A stretch of 64,000 nt of DNA, from positions 558,001 through 622,000 of the forward strand of contig NZ_LIYH01000003.1 of the NCBI RefSeq assembly GCF_001905885.1, in the 5' to 3' direction. Positions 10,916-19,632 of this stretch are shown here, one piece after another. Each line of letters opens with the position of its first letter. The stretch's first letter is position 1. Below the pieces are notes generated by a model. It was not told the origin of the DNA. It saw only the letters and a program-made list of their open reading frames with translations, and did not search any database. A program made the translations under genes and the position numbers. Source of the DNA: Streptomyces sp. CB03234 (lineage in GTDB: Bacteria > Actinomycetota > Actinomycetes > Streptomycetales > Streptomycetaceae).

Positions 10916-12078
10916 GGATTCAGGTCTACCACCGTCACTCCGGCCCGCCCCCGCGCGGCCCTCGCCCCCGCCTCGCCGACCGTCCCGACCAGCCGGATGT
11001 GTCCATCCGCGCAGATCTGCGCCGCCAGCGCCGCGAGTTCGCGGGTCTGGCGCCGGTCCAGGCCACGGTCGAGGCCGTCGGCGAGCACGGTGAGCGTCTG
11101 CATCGCGTGGGGCACCTCGGCGGCCGGGTCCATGGCCAGCACGCCCGGCCCGGTGAGGAGCACCAGCGCGAGCGCGAGGTAGCGCAGTTCGCCCTCGCCG
11201 AGCCGCCCGACCGGCATACCACCGTCCGCGCCGCGGCCCAGCACCGCACGTACCGTTCCGTCGGCGAGCTCCTCGACGTCCAGGTCGCGCACCGGGCCGG
11301 CGCAGCCCGCCCGGGCGACCGCCGCCAGCCGTGCGTGCCTGCGCGGGCAGGCGGTACGGGTGCGGTGGAGGACCTCGGCGAGGTTGTCGCAGCCGCGCCG
11401 CAGCCGCCCCTCGCCCGCCGCCACGGGCTGCCGCATCCGCTGCGGCTGCGGGTCGCACGGGAAGACCGAGCGGAGTGCCACGACGACCTGCTCGGCGGCG
11501 GCCAGCACGCGCCGCTGCCCCTCGGTCTTGCCCGCCACCCGCAGCGGAAGCAGCGCCGTTCCGAGCCGGTCGCCGGGGAGCGGGGCACGTGTGACCGGCA
11601 CCGAGCCGGCGGTGTGCCACTCGGCCTGCACGGTGCGCCGGCCCGGGTCGCGGAGCGCCGTCGTGAGCAGCGTCCGCCCGTCACCGCCCGTCAGCCGCTC
11701 CCCCACGACCCGCAGTTCCGGCTCGGCCTGGACCGCCAGGTCGAGACGCACGGGCCCGGCCGGGCCGTCGACGGTGCAGCCGATCCGGAAACCCCGCCGC
11801 CCCTCCGCGTCCGGCTCCGCGCGTTCGGGCACGCATCCGACGGGGTCCGGGAAGGCGGCGGCGAGCGTGGCGCCCCCGCCGAGCAGGGCGAGCGCTTCGT
11901 ACGCCTGTAACGCGCTCGATTTGCCGGTGCCGCTCGCCCCCGCGAAGAGCGTCACCGGCGCGAGCCGGAAGGCGGCACCGCGGTGCGATTTGAAGGCGGA
12001 CAGCCGCAGTTCCGTGACGGCGGGGCGGGCGGGCGCGGCGGAGGACGGCAAGGAGGGGGCGGGGCGGGTTGCGTGCAT
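10912..12078 (-). CDS. AAA family ATPase, SMC/RecF-like
   Basis: A 388-residue ATPase of the AbiEii/OLD/RecF type. It starts with an Ala/Pro-rich tail, then TELRLSAFKSHRGA (a RecF-like N-terminus) and the Walker A motif GASGTGKSS near residues 47-55. A signature-like block GRLGEGELRYLALALVLL lies near 290, followed by AMDPAAEVPHAM where Walker B would be. That Walker B lacks the usual DE pair, so ATP hydrolysis may be weak. It is coupled by a 4-bp overlap to the MazG-like gene, which suggests a joint role in nucleotide or DNA maintenance. The exact role is unknown. Confidence 0.8.
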   Translation of the reverse strand: MHATRPAPSLPSSAAPARPAVTELRLSAFKSHRGAAFRLAPVTLFAGASGTGKSSALQAYEALALLGGGATLAAAFPDPVGCVPERAEPDAEGRRGFRIGCTVDGPAGPVRLDLAVQAEPELRVVGERLTGGDGRTLLTTALRDPGRRTVQAEWHTAGSVPVTRAPLPGDRLGTALLPLRVAGKTEGQRRVLAAAEQVVVALRSVFPCDPQPQRMRQPVAAGEGRLRRGCDNLAEVLHRTRTACPRRHARLAAVARAGCAGPVRDLDVEELADGTVRAVLGRGADGGMPVGRLGEGELRYLALALVLLTGPGVLAMDPAAEVPHAMQTLTVLADGLDRGLDRRQTRELAALAAQICADGHIRLVGTVGEAGARAARGRAGVTVVDLNP

Positions 12079-12151
12079 GCTCGGACCGTATGAGGACGCG
12101 TCATGCTGAACCGTTCCGCCCGAACAGCCTTCCTACGAACGAGGGAACCGC

Positions 12152-12550
12152 CTAGGAATGCGGAACCGCCGCGGCGGCGACGCCCTCGACCTCGGTACCC
12201 GCCGGCGCCAGCAGGAAGACGTTCCGGTCGACGCGGTGCATCCCGCTTCCGAGCCCGAAGACCACGCCGCTGCTGAAGTCCAGGATCCGCTTGGCGACGT
12301 CCGAGTCGGCCGCGGTCAGGTCCAGCAGGACGGGGATCTGCGCGATGAGGTATTCGGCGACCTCACGCGCGTCCGCGAAGACCTGCACCCGAAGGACGAC
12401 CATGCGGCGCTGCTCGGCGGCCTCGTAGTCCTGCGGGATCGTGCTGTGGTCGACCCTCGAAGGCCACTCGTTGCGCCCCCGCAGCGGAACGACCTGCGCC
12501 AGGCCCTCCCACTGTTCGTCGGTGACGTCGTACCTCTCGTACCTACTCAT
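12152..12550 (-). CDS. SepF-like cell division protein
   Basis: A 132-residue protein with the SepF fold: after a short N-terminus (MSRYERYDVTDEQWEGL) come MVVLRVQVFADAREVAEYLIAQ (residues about 52-73), IPVLLDLTAADSDVAKRILDFSSGVVFGLG and a final NVFLLAP strand. SepF proteins polymerise, bind membranes and anchor FtsZ. Streptomyces have several paralogues, and this one is not beside ftsZ, so it is one of the extra copies with less clear roles. The ATG at 12550 has AGGAGG immediately against it, and longer frames upstream lack family resemblance. Confidence 0.85.
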   Translation of the reverse strand: MSRYERYDVTDEQWEGLAQVVPLRGRNEWPSRVDHSTIPQDYEAAEQRRMVVLRVQVFADAREVAEYLIAQIPVLLDLTAADSDVAKRILDFSSGVVFGLGSGMHRVDRNVFLLAPAGTEVEGVAAAAVPHS

Positions 12551-12746
12551 CCTCCTATCCTCACCCCCCTCACCCGTTCGGCCCAACTGCGACACCCGTG
12601 TCCGGCGGACGTACCGTCCACGGGCCGGAAAGTGACGTGTCATCCGAAAGAGTGGGGGGCTTGCTCCAGGGCCATCGCGGTGGCCTGCCGGGTGGCCTCG
12701 TACGGCGCGGCCGCGCAGCATTGACAGTGCAAAACAGCCCAGCTAC

Positions 12747-12764
12747 TTTCGGCCCAGGCCGAAA
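12747..12764. promoter_or_regulatory. palindromic operator, site A, upstream of ABC importer operon
   Basis: TTTCGGCC-CA-GGCCGAAA: perfect 8-bp arms around 2 bp, 36 bp before the binding-protein ATG at 12801. The same core recurs at 26067-26084 and 27808-27825. On the opposite strand, site B shares the 18-base run CTACTTTCGGCCCAGGCC with this site. Identical sequence in front of separate operons of one locus argues for a dedicated regulator binding here. The regulator encoded at 26179-27792 is the best candidate. Confidence 0.75.
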
Positions 12765-12800
12765 CTGTCCAGGTTTTGACAGGCCTTCCGGAGGCCCAGC

Positions 12801-14069
12801 ATGAAGACAGGGTTCAAGCGCGCCACCGTTCCTCTCGCACTTCTCACCTTGACCGCGCTCACCGCGGCCGGTTGCAACGGCGGTGACAGCGGCTCGGGGT
12901 CGAACAAGGTCACCGTCTGGATGTACCCGGTGATCATGGATCCGAAGGCCAACGCCGCGTACTGGGACGGCATCGAAAAGGGCTTCGAAGCCGCCCAGAA
13001 GGACCTCGACCTCACCATCGAGCAACTGCCCTGGGAGAACCGGGACCAGAAGCTCGCCACCGCCTTCGGCAGCGGCAAGGGCCCCGATGTGGTGCTGCTC
13101 GGCCCCGACCAGATCCCCCAGTACCAGGCGAACGGCGCCCTACAGCCCGTGGACCGGGCGATCGAGAAGTCCCGTGACGCCTTCCGGCCGACCGCCCTGG
13201 AGGCCATGACGCAGGACGGCAAGGTCTACGCGGCACCGATCTACCACACCGTCACCAGCACGCTCTACAACAAGAAACTGCTGGACAAGGCGGGAATAAA
13301 GGAACCACCCGCGACCTGGGACGCCCTGAAGGCCGCCGCGCCGAAGCTGAAGCAGGCGGCCGGGGTCGCCACCCTCGACTACTCCGCGAGCAATGAGGCC
13401 TCGCTCAACATGAGCTTCTACCCGCTGCTGTGGCAGGCGGGCGGCAAGGTGTTCGACGAGAGCGGCAAGAAGACGGCCTTCAACAGCCCCGAGGGCGTCG
13501 AGGCGCTCACCTTCCTCGTCGGCCTCTACAAGAGCGGCGCCGTGCCCCGGTCCGCGCTGACCAACGCCAACCTCTTCACCGACCATGCCCTGGGCAAGGA
13601 ACAGGTGGCGATGGGCTACACCAACACGCCGTCCGACGCCGCGCTCGCCGTGAAGACCTGGGGGAAGGGGAACGTGATCGTCGGTCCCGCCCTCGCCGGG
13701 CCGAAGAAGCAGGTGTGCTTCGGCATGCCGGGCGGCCTCGGCATCAACGCCAGGACAAAGAACCTGGCCGGCGCGGAGAAGTTCATCGCCTATATGACCG
13801 AGCCCGCGCAGATCGCGTCCATGGGCAAGGCCGGCGGGTTCTTCTCCCCGCGCACGGACGTCACCGTCCCCAACGACAGCCCCTTCGCCAAGGAGTACGA
13901 AGCGGCCCTCGCGCACACGTTCCCCGGCGAGCCGCACCCCGCCGCCCGCCAGCTGATGGCACTCATCACGCCGGAGATCCAGGCGGCGCTGACCGGCAAG
14001 AAGACACCTGAGCAGGCGCTGGCCGCGGCTGCCGAGGAAGGCGACGACCTGCTGGCGCGGCAGCGTTGA
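12801..14069 (+). CDS. ABC transporter substrate-binding lipoprotein, carbohydrate type
   Basis: A 422-residue family 1 extracellular solute-binding protein. The N-terminus is a lipoprotein signal with a basic start (MKTGFKR), a hydrophobic stretch and a lipobox LTAAGC, so Cys25 is the likely lipidated residue, followed by a Gly/Ser linker. The mature part has the two-lobed binding-protein pattern: VTVWMYPV, GPDVVLLGPDQIPQY near 94, KVYAAPIYHTVTSTLYNKKLL near 141, and a late FIAYMTEPAQIASMGKAGGFFSPR. GGAGG at 12790 serves the ATG. It leads an operon with two permeases and three enzymes and sits behind operator site A. The ligand is unknown; sugars or sugar-like polyols are typical for this family. 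Confidence 0.9.
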   Translation: MKTGFKRATVPLALLTLTALTAAGCNGGDSGSGSNKVTVWMYPVIMDPKANAAYWDGIEKGFEAAQKDLDLTIEQLPWENRDQKLATAFGSGKGPDVVLLGPDQIPQYQANGALQPVDRAIEKSRDAFRPTALEAMTQDGKVYAAPIYHTVTSTLYNKKLLDKAGIKEPPATWDALKAAAPKLKQAAGVATLDYSASNEASLNMSFYPLLWQAGGKVFDESGKKTAFNSPEGVEALTFLVGLYKSGAVPRSALTNANLFTDHALGKEQVAMGYTNTPSDAALAVKTWGKGNVIVGPALAGPKKQVCFGMPGGLGINARTKNLAGAEKFIAYMTEPAQIASMGKAGGFFSPRTDVTVPNDSPFAKEYEAALAHTFPGEPHPAARQLMALITPEIQAALTGKKTPEQALAAAAEEGDDLLARQR

Positions 14070-15229
14070 GCAAAGTCGAGCCCCGCGAGGCGTCCCCCGA
14101 CGAGCCTGAGGCCAACGGTCCGGGGCCCACGACCGGGCCCGGACCCGGCACAGCCACGGACCCCGCCGGACGGCACTCCTCCATGGGCGACGCGCCCCGA
14201 GACGCCACGCCCGGGGACGGCACGCCCCTGGACGGCACGCCCCGGGACGGCACGCCCCGGGACGGCACGCCCCTGGGCGGCGCCCCCGGGGGCGGGCCGC
14301 CGGGCAGAAAGGGCGGCACGCCCGCCGGGACGGCGGCGGGGCGCACAGCTCGGCGGCGGAGTCCCGTGCGGCGGCGGGAGGCGCTGGTGGGGCTGGCGTT
14401 CGTGGCGCCGATGCTCGTGCTGTTCCTCGTCTTCCGCTTCGGGCCCACCCTCGGTGCCGCGTTCCTGTCGCTCACCGACTACCGGCTCAGCGGCGAGTGG
14501 GACTTCATCGGCGCCGCCAACTACACCCGGCTCCTCCAGGACGACCTGTTCTGGGAGAGCCTCGGCGTCACCGCCGTCTACACCGCCCTGTACGTGCCCA
14601 TGACCGTGCTGCTCGCGCTGGGAACCGCCGTCCTGCTGCACCGCACACTCTGGCTGCGCGGCTTCTTCCGTGGCCTGTTCTTCCTTCCGTACGTGACGAG
14701 CATCGTGCTCGCCGCCGTCATCTGGAAGTGGATCTACGAGGTGGAGGACGGGCTGCTCAACACGGCCCTCGGAGCCCTAGGCACCGGCCCCGTCGACTTC
14801 CTCGGCGACGAGTCCCTCGTCCTGCCCTCCATCGCCGCCGCCTCCGCCTGGAAGGGCTTCGGCTACTCGATGCTGATCCTCCTCGCCGGGCTCCAGTCCA
14901 TCCCGCGCGAGGTCGCCGAAGCGGCCACCATCGACGGCGCGAGCGCCTGGCAGCGCTTCCGCTGGGTGACGCTGCCGCTCCTCCGGCCGGTGCTGTTCTT
15001 CGTCCTCGTCATCGAGGCCATCCAGGCCTTCCAGGTCTTCGACGCGATGTACGTGATGACCGCCGGCGGCCCCGTCCGGGCCAGCTACTCGCTCGTGTAC
15101 TTCCTCTACGACTCGGGCTTCAAGTTCTTCGACTTCGGCTACGCGAGCGCGGTGGGACTGGTCCTCTTCCTCGTCGTCCTCGTCTTCTCGCTCATTCAGC
15201 GCCGGCTCATCGGAAGGGAGGAGGACTGA
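14066..15229 (+). CDS. ABC transporter permease, sugar type, with long low-complexity N-terminus
   Basis: A 387-residue inner-membrane permease of the MalF/UgpA type with about six membrane spans, starting at ALVGLAFVAPMLVLFLVF near residue 111. The EAA loop that contacts the ATPase is clear: EVAEAATIDGASAWQRF followed by LPLLRP. The start is TTG 14066, which overlaps the stop of the binding-protein gene (TTGA). The first about 110 residues are Gly/Pro/Asp-rich, include five DGTPx repeats and have no counterpart in typical permeases; a later start inside this stretch (for example ATG 14183) is possible. No ATPase gene is nearby, so a shared multi-sugar ATPase such as MsiK probably energises it. 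Confidence 0.88.
   Translation: MSKVEPREASPDEPEANGPGPTTGPGPGTATDPAGRHSSMGDAPRDATPGDGTPLDGTPRDGTPRDGTPLGGAPGGGPPGRKGGTPAGTAAGRTARRRSPVRRREALVGLAFVAPMLVLFLVFRFGPTLGAAFLSLTDYRLSGEWDFIGAANYTRLLQDDLFWESLGVTAVYTALYVPMTVLLALGTAVLLHRTLWLRGFFRGLFFLPYVTSIVLAAVIWKWIYEVEDGLLNTALGALGTGPVDFLGDESLVLPSIAAASAWKGFGYSMLILLAGLQSIPREVAEAATIDGASAWQRFRWVTLPLLRPVLFFVLVIEAIQAFQVFDAMYVMTAGGPVRASYSLVYFLYDSGFKFFDFGYASAVGLVLFLVVLVFSLIQRRLIGREED
14201..14275 (+). repeat. five tandem copies of a 15-bp unit inside permease gene
   Basis: Five in-frame copies of a unit close to GACGGCACGCCCCGG encode Asp-Gly/Ala-Thr-Pro-x repeats in the cytoplasmic N-terminus of the permease. Copies differ at one to three bases. The 15-bp length keeps the frame whatever the copy number, so expansion or contraction would change only tail length. 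Confidence 0.85.
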
Positions 15230-16032
15230 TGGCGCGGCTGAGGCTGCCGGTCCTGCTGGTCCTGGTCGCGTTCGTGACCGTCACCCCCTTCGTCATCATG
15301 GTGCTGGTGGCGTTCGCGCCACCCGGCGGCCGCACCCTGCCGGGCGCCTTCGACCTCACCCGCGCGACTCTGCGGAACTTCACCGAGGTCCTCCAGAGCG
15401 CCGACATCACCCGTTGGGCCCTCAACTCGCTCATCTACTCCCTCGTGTCGGTGCTGCTCATCCTGCTGTTCGCCTCGATGGCCGGGTACGCGTTCGCCAA
15501 GAAGCGCTTCCCCGGGCGGGAGATCCTGTTCTGGTCGTTCCTGGCGACCCTGATGGTGCCGTTCCAGGCGACGCTCATCCCGTACTACATCCTCGTCTCC
15601 GAGATGGGCGGCGTGGACACGTACTGGGGCCTGATCGTGCCGACCCTGGCCAACTCGCAGGCGGTCTTCCTGATGCGGCAGTTCATCGTGCAGCTGCCCG
15701 ACGAGCTGTTCGAGGCGGCGAAGATCGACGGGGCCTCGGAGTGGCGGGTCTTCACGACCGTCGTCCTGCCGCTGATCCGGCCGGTCCTCGCCACCCTCGG
15801 CGTGTTCGTCTTCCTCTGGCACTGGAACGACTTCCTGTGGCCGCTCGTCATCGGCCAGTCGGAGGCCATGCGGACGCTCACCGTCGGCCTCGCCACCCTG
15901 GAGGGCGAGAACGTCACGATCAACCAGATCATGGCCGGCGCCACCATCACCGTCATCCCCTGCCTGCTGGTCTTCGGCCTGCTCCAGCGGTACCTGACCG
16001 ACTCCATCGCCACCAGCGGCCTCAAATCATGA
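15229..16032 (+). CDS. ABC transporter permease, sugar type (second permease)
   Basis: A 267-residue MalG/UgpE-type permease with six membrane spans, beginning with LPVLLVLVAFVTVTPFVIMV. The ATPase-contact EAA loop reads EAAKIDGASEWRVF followed by VLPLI near residue 160-180. Its ATG at 15229 overlaps the previous stop by one base (TGATG) with GGGAGGAGG in front, so the two permeases are made together. It ends in an ATGA overlap with the first amidohydrolase gene. Together with the lipoprotein it forms a complete carbohydrate-type importer except for the ATPase. Confidence 0.92.
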   Translation: MARLRLPVLLVLVAFVTVTPFVIMVLVAFAPPGGRTLPGAFDLTRATLRNFTEVLQSADITRWALNSLIYSLVSVLLILLFASMAGYAFAKKRFPGREILFWSFLATLMVPFQATLIPYYILVSEMGGVDTYWGLIVPTLANSQAVFLMRQFIVQLPDELFEAAKIDGASEWRVFTTVVLPLIRPVLATLGVFVFLWHWNDFLWPLVIGQSEAMRTLTVGLATLEGENVTINQIMAGATITVIPCLLVFGLLQRYLTDSIATSGLKS

Positions 16033-16736
16033 CCCCGGTCGTCGACATCAACCGCGCCCTCGGCCCCCTCCCCCACGACGACGTACCCAGCAGGGACGAG
16101 ACCGGTCTCGTCGCCGAGCTGGAGCGGCTGCGCATCGACACGGCGTACGTCATCCACTCGTACGCCGTCCATGGCGACCCCCGCGACGGCAACGAGCGGC
16201 TAACCCTCATCGGCGACCGTCGGCTGTGCCCCGTACCGGTCCTCGTACCGGGGCCGCTCGGCACCGGCCCGTGGACGGGCGGCACGCCCCTGGTGCGCCT
16301 GAGCCCCCGGCAGCACGGGTGGTCCCTCACCGGCCCGCACGCGCGCGTGCTGGTCGCCGAGCTGGCGGAGAGCGGCACGACCGTGCTGCTCTCCCGGGAC
16401 GAGGTGACGGCCGGTGAGGTGCACCGGCTGGCCGCCGCCACGCCCGCACCGCGCGTCGTCCTGACCGGTACGGGCTACCGGGCGCTGCGCGAGCTCGCCG
16501 AGCTGCTGGAGGCCCACCCGTCGTTGTACGTCGACACGTCCACGCTCTGCGGCCACCGCCAGGTCGAGTGGATCGCCGAACGGTACGGCGCCCACCGGGT
16601 GCTGTTCGGCACGGGCGCGCCGGTCACGGACGACGCCGGGCCGCGCTACCTGCTGGACACCCTGGACCTGCCGGAAGCGGACGCGGCGCTCATCGCGGGC
16701 GGCAACGCGCTCAGGCTCATGGGGCGTGAGCCATGA
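16029..16736 (+). CDS. amidohydrolase-fold protein lacking metal-binding residues (pair 1, degenerate partner)
   Basis: A 235-residue TIM-barrel protein of the amidohydrolase-2 type. The shape of the family is visible in VVDINRALGPL at the start and LYVDTSTLCGHRQVEWIAERYGAHRVLFGTGAP near residues 160-200. However, the N-terminal HxH metal motif reads D-I-N-R, and the C-terminal catalytic Asp of the FGSD block is Gly (FGTGAP). It therefore probably does not bind the usual metal. It overlaps both its neighbours by 4 bp (ATGA) and is followed directly by an intact amidohydrolase, with which it may form a heteromer. The same arrangement recurs at 23400-24916. It is not a pseudogene: the frame is full and coupled. 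Confidence 0.78.
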   Translation: MTPVVDINRALGPLPHDDVPSRDETGLVAELERLRIDTAYVIHSYAVHGDPRDGNERLTLIGDRRLCPVPVLVPGPLGTGPWTGGTPLVRLSPRQHGWSLTGPHARVLVAELAESGTTVLLSRDEVTAGEVHRLAAATPAPRVVLTGTGYRALRELAELLEAHPSLYVDTSTLCGHRQVEWIAERYGAHRVLFGTGAPVTDDAGPRYLLDTLDLPEADAALIAGGNALRLMGREP

Positions 16737-17509
16737 CCACGGCCGGGCGCACGGCCATGGACGTCATCGACGCGCACGGGCACATCGGGCGGTGGCCGGC
16801 GTTCGCCATTCCGGACGGTTCGGCGGAGAGTCTGGTCGCCATGATGGACCGGTGCGGTGTCGCCACCGCGTGCGTCTCGCACCTGCTGGCGGTGGGCTCC
16901 GACGCCCGCGCCGGGAACGCCCTGCTGGTCGAGGCCCTCCAGGCGCACCCGGGCCGGCTGCTCGGCTGGGCCGTGTACCAGCCGCACGACCCACAAGCGC
17001 CCGAGCGGCTGCGCGACCTGCTGGACGTGCCGGGCGTCATCGGCGTCAAGCTCCACCCCGAGGTGCACGAGACGGCGCTCGACGACCGCGCGTACACGCC
17101 CGCGTTCGAGGCGGCCGCCGAGCGGAGACGGCTCGTGCTGGCGCACAGCCAGCACGGCAGCGCCTGGGCCGACACGCGCCACTTCGCGGCCGTCTCGCCC
17201 CGCCATCCCGGCGTACCGCTGCTGATGGGCCACGCGGGGCTGTTCCCGCAGGGCTTCCGCCCCGCCGTGGAGGCCGCGGCGCGCTGCCCCGACCTGGTGC
17301 TGGAGACCTGCGGGTCCCGGATGACGGCACGTCACCTCACCCGGATGGTCGCCGAGGCCGGGGCCGGCCGGGTGGCGTTCGGGTCGGACGCCGTCTTCCT
17401 GGACCTGCGGACCGGACTGGGCCGGGTACTGCTCGCCGACCTGGCGGAGGCGGACCGGGAGCAGGTTCTGCACGGCACCATGGACCGGCTCCTCAAGGGC
17501 GTCGCATGA
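16733..17509 (+). CDS. amidohydrolase family metal-dependent hydrolase (pair 1, intact partner)
   Basis: A 258-residue amidohydrolase-2 protein with the full metal site: VIDAHGHIGRW (HxH, residues about 13-15), GVKLHPEVHE near 105, HSQHGSAW near 140, LLMGHAG near 163 and the catalytic Asp in FGSDAVF near 221. Members hydrolyse C-N or C-O bonds or decarboxylate small acids; the substrate cannot be told from sequence. It overlaps the degenerate partner upstream and the DegT aminotransferase downstream by 4 bp each, so it belongs to the import operon and most likely acts on the imported compound or a close product. Confidence 0.85.
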   Translation: MTTAGRTAMDVIDAHGHIGRWPAFAIPDGSAESLVAMMDRCGVATACVSHLLAVGSDARAGNALLVEALQAHPGRLLGWAVYQPHDPQAPERLRDLLDVPGVIGVKLHPEVHETALDDRAYTPAFEAAAERRRLVLAHSQHGSAWADTRHFAAVSPRHPGVPLLMGHAGLFPQGFRPAVEAAARCPDLVLETCGSRMTARHLTRMVAEAGAGRVAFGSDAVFLDLRTGLGRVLLADLAEADREQVLHGTMDRLLKGVA

Positions 17510-18645
17510 CGCCGCGATGGCCCGCATGGCCGCCGCCCCCGACCGACGAGCAGCGCCGGGCCCTGCTGCGGGTGCTGGACAGCGGCCGGTGGGGGGCCAC
17601 GAGCGGCACCGCGACCGGGAAGTCCGCGACGGAGGAGTTCGCGGCGGCGTTCGCGCGGCAGGTCGCCGGGACCGCCCACGGGGTGTGCACGGTCAACGGC
17701 ACGGTGGCCCTATTCCTGGCGCTGCGCGCGCTGGGCGTCGGCCCCGGGGACGAGGTGATCGTGCCCGCGTACACGTTCGTGGCGAGCGCGACGGCCGTGG
17801 TGCTGGCCGGGGCCGTCCCGGTCGCCGCCGACGTCACCGAGGACACCCTGCACCTCGATCCGGTTGCCGTACGGGCGCTCATCGGGCCGCGTACGAAGGC
17901 GGTCATGGCGGTGCATCTGGCGGGCGCACCCGCCGACACGGAGGCGCTGCGCGCCCTGGGCCTCCCCGTGGTGGAGGACGCGGCCCAGGCGCACGGGGCC
18001 GCGCGGCACGGCCGGCCGGCGGGCTCGCTCGGCGACGTGGCGTGCTTCAGCTTCCAGTCGAGCAAGGCGATGACGGCCGGGGAGGGCGGCATCGTGGTGA
18101 CCAGTAACCGGGCACTGTACGAGCGCGTGTGGGCGCTGCACAACGTGGGCCGGCGGCCGGACGGCGGCTGGTACGACCACCCGGAGGTGGGCTGGAACCT
18201 CCGGATGACCGAGTTCCAGGCGGCGCTCCTGCACCCGCAGCTCCCTCTGCTGGACGGCTGGATCGACCGTCGTACGCGCGGTGCCGCCGCGCTCGCCGAG
18301 GCCCTCGGCGACGTACCGGGCCTGGACCTCCTCCCGGCGCCGTCCGGCACCACGCGTCACACCTGGCACCTGGCGATGCTGCGGTACGACTCCGGGGCGT
18401 TCGGCGGCCGGCCCAAGGCGGAGTTCCTCGCCGCGATGGCCGCCGAAGGGGTGCCGCTGGACGCCGGTTACCGGTCGCTGAGCCGGCTGCCGTACGTCAC
18501 CTCGCCGGTGCCCTGCCCGGTCGCGGAGGCGGCGGAGGAGAGCGTGGTGTGGGTGCGGCAGCCGATGCTCATGGCGGAGGCGGAGGCGGTGACGTACATC
18601 GGGCACGCGGCCCGGGCGGTGCGGCGCCGCCGGTTCAGGAGGTGA
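17506..18645 (+). CDS. DegT/DnrJ/EryC1 family aminotransferase
   Basis: A 379-residue PLP enzyme of the sugar aminotransferase family. Markers are a substrate-binding GDEVIVPAYTFVASATAV block near residue 82, LPVVEDAAQAHGAA with the Asp that holds the pyridine nitrogen, and the PLP lysine about Lys187 in SFQSSKAMTAGEGG. The family usually aminates keto-sugars or cyclitols with Gln/Glu, and the reverse reaction is possible in a catabolic setting. Its ATG overlaps the amidohydrolase stop. The 3' end overlaps the convergent LLM gene by 11 bp. A second DegT gene lies at 24913-26037 in mirror order. Confidence 0.9.
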   Translation: MTPRWPAWPPPPTDEQRRALLRVLDSGRWGATSGTATGKSATEEFAAAFARQVAGTAHGVCTVNGTVALFLALRALGVGPGDEVIVPAYTFVASATAVVLAGAVPVAADVTEDTLHLDPVAVRALIGPRTKAVMAVHLAGAPADTEALRALGLPVVEDAAQAHGAARHGRPAGSLGDVACFSFQSSKAMTAGEGGIVVTSNRALYERVWALHNVGRRPDGGWYDHPEVGWNLRMTEFQAALLHPQLPLLDGWIDRRTRGAAALAEALGDVPGLDLLPAPSGTTRHTWHLAMLRYDSGAFGGRPKAEFLAAMAAEGVPLDAGYRSLSRLPYVTSPVPCPVAEAAEESVVWVRQPMLMAEAEAVTYIGHAARAVRRRRFRR

Positions 18646-19603
18646 GCGCGCCGAACGCTTCGATCGCCCGCAGAGCGTCCGCCTGCGGCATGCCGGGCGG
18701 CTGGACGCGCAGGACGATCCCGTCGGCGCCCATCTCCTCGTACCGGCCGATCCGTTCCGCGCACTCGGCGGTCGAACCGATGACCGAGCGGGCGGCGATG
18801 TCCTCCCACGGCTGGGCGTAGCGGGCGGCGTCGGCGGAGGTGCGCTTCCAGTCGCCGTACGCGTCGTACAGCCCCCGCAGCGGGCCCTCCAGGGCGGTGC
18901 GGGCCTCGGCGCTCGTGCGTGAGGCGTACCCCTCGCGGCAGACGATGACCTCGGCGCCCAGTGAGCGGGGGCCGCGCGGGAAGGAACGGTAGAGGGCGAT
19001 CTTCTTGGGCAGTTCCTCGTCGGTCTCGTTGAAGGACGTCGTCCAGCCGTCGCACATCCAGGCGGTGCGCTCCAGGGCGGCGGACACGCGTCCGCCGTTC
19101 CAGATGCGGGGCCTGGGGGTCTGGACGGGCCGGGGCGACAGGAAGGCGTCCTCGACGGCGTACCTGCGGCCCTGGTGGGTGACCTTGTCCTCGGTCCACA
19201 GCCGGGTGAGCAGCTCCAGGCACTCCTCGAAACGCGACACGCGCTCCTGGGGCCGGGTGCCGTACAGCGCGAACTCCTCCGGGCGGTAGCCCAGCACGAA
19301 ACCGGCGGTGAGCCGGCCGCCGGAGAGGACGTCGATGTGGGCGAGCGTCTCCGCCAGCATCACCGGATGGTGCACGGGCGCGATGAGCCCGGCGGTGGCC
19401 AGGCCGATCCGGTCGGTGTGCGCGGCGAGGTACGCCAGGGAGGTGACGGCCTCGTGGTAACCGGGCCGGTGCAGGTGCCTTTCACCGAGCACGGCCCAGG
19501 CGAAGCCGGCCTGTTCGGCGAGGCGTACCTGCTCGACGGCGTCGGCGAGGCGCGGCCGGTCGGCCCGGTCGGCGTAGAGGTTGACGTACAGGCCGAGTCG
19601 CAT
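18635..19603 (-). CDS. LLM class F420-dependent oxidoreductase
   Basis: A 322-residue luciferase-like oxidoreductase, longer than the one at 8300. Blocks include MRLGLYVNLYADRA, FAWAVLGERHLHRPGYHEAV near 35, TAGLIAPVHHPVMLAE near 73, VLSGGRLTAGFVLGYRPEEFALYG near 97 and PPRIWNGG-like RPRIWNGG near 165. This pattern is typical of F420- or FMN-dependent group members acting on unknown substrates. It converges on the DegT gene (11-bp overlap) and is transcribed divergently from the DapA-like gene across a perfect 24-bp palindrome, so both may answer to one repressor. Confidence 0.85.
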   Translation of the reverse strand: MRLGLYVNLYADRADRPRLADAVEQVRLAEQAGFAWAVLGERHLHRPGYHEAVTSLAYLAAHTDRIGLATAGLIAPVHHPVMLAETLAHIDVLSGGRLTAGFVLGYRPEEFALYGTRPQERVSRFEECLELLTRLWTEDKVTHQGRRYAVEDAFLSPRPVQTPRPRIWNGGRVSAALERTAWMCDGWTTSFNETDEELPKKIALYRSFPRGPRSLGAEVIVCREGYASRTSAEARTALEGPLRGLYDAYGDWKRTSADAARYAQPWEDIAARSVIGSTAECAERIGRYEEMGADGIVLRVQPPGMPQADALRAIEAFGALTS

Positions 19604-19632
19604 GGGAGCGCCGCCCCTTCCGTTACGGACTT

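Noticed and set aside
14201..14275. Possible CRISPR-like array
   Set aside because: Units are contiguous 15-bp tandem repeats in a coding frame with no spacers; the same holds for the repeats at 35320 and 59347.
16029..16736. Calling the HxH-lacking amidohydrolase a pseudogene
   Set aside because: The frame is complete and start/stop coupled on both sides, and the same residues are missing in the partner at 24158, so a kept non-catalytic role is more likely than decay.
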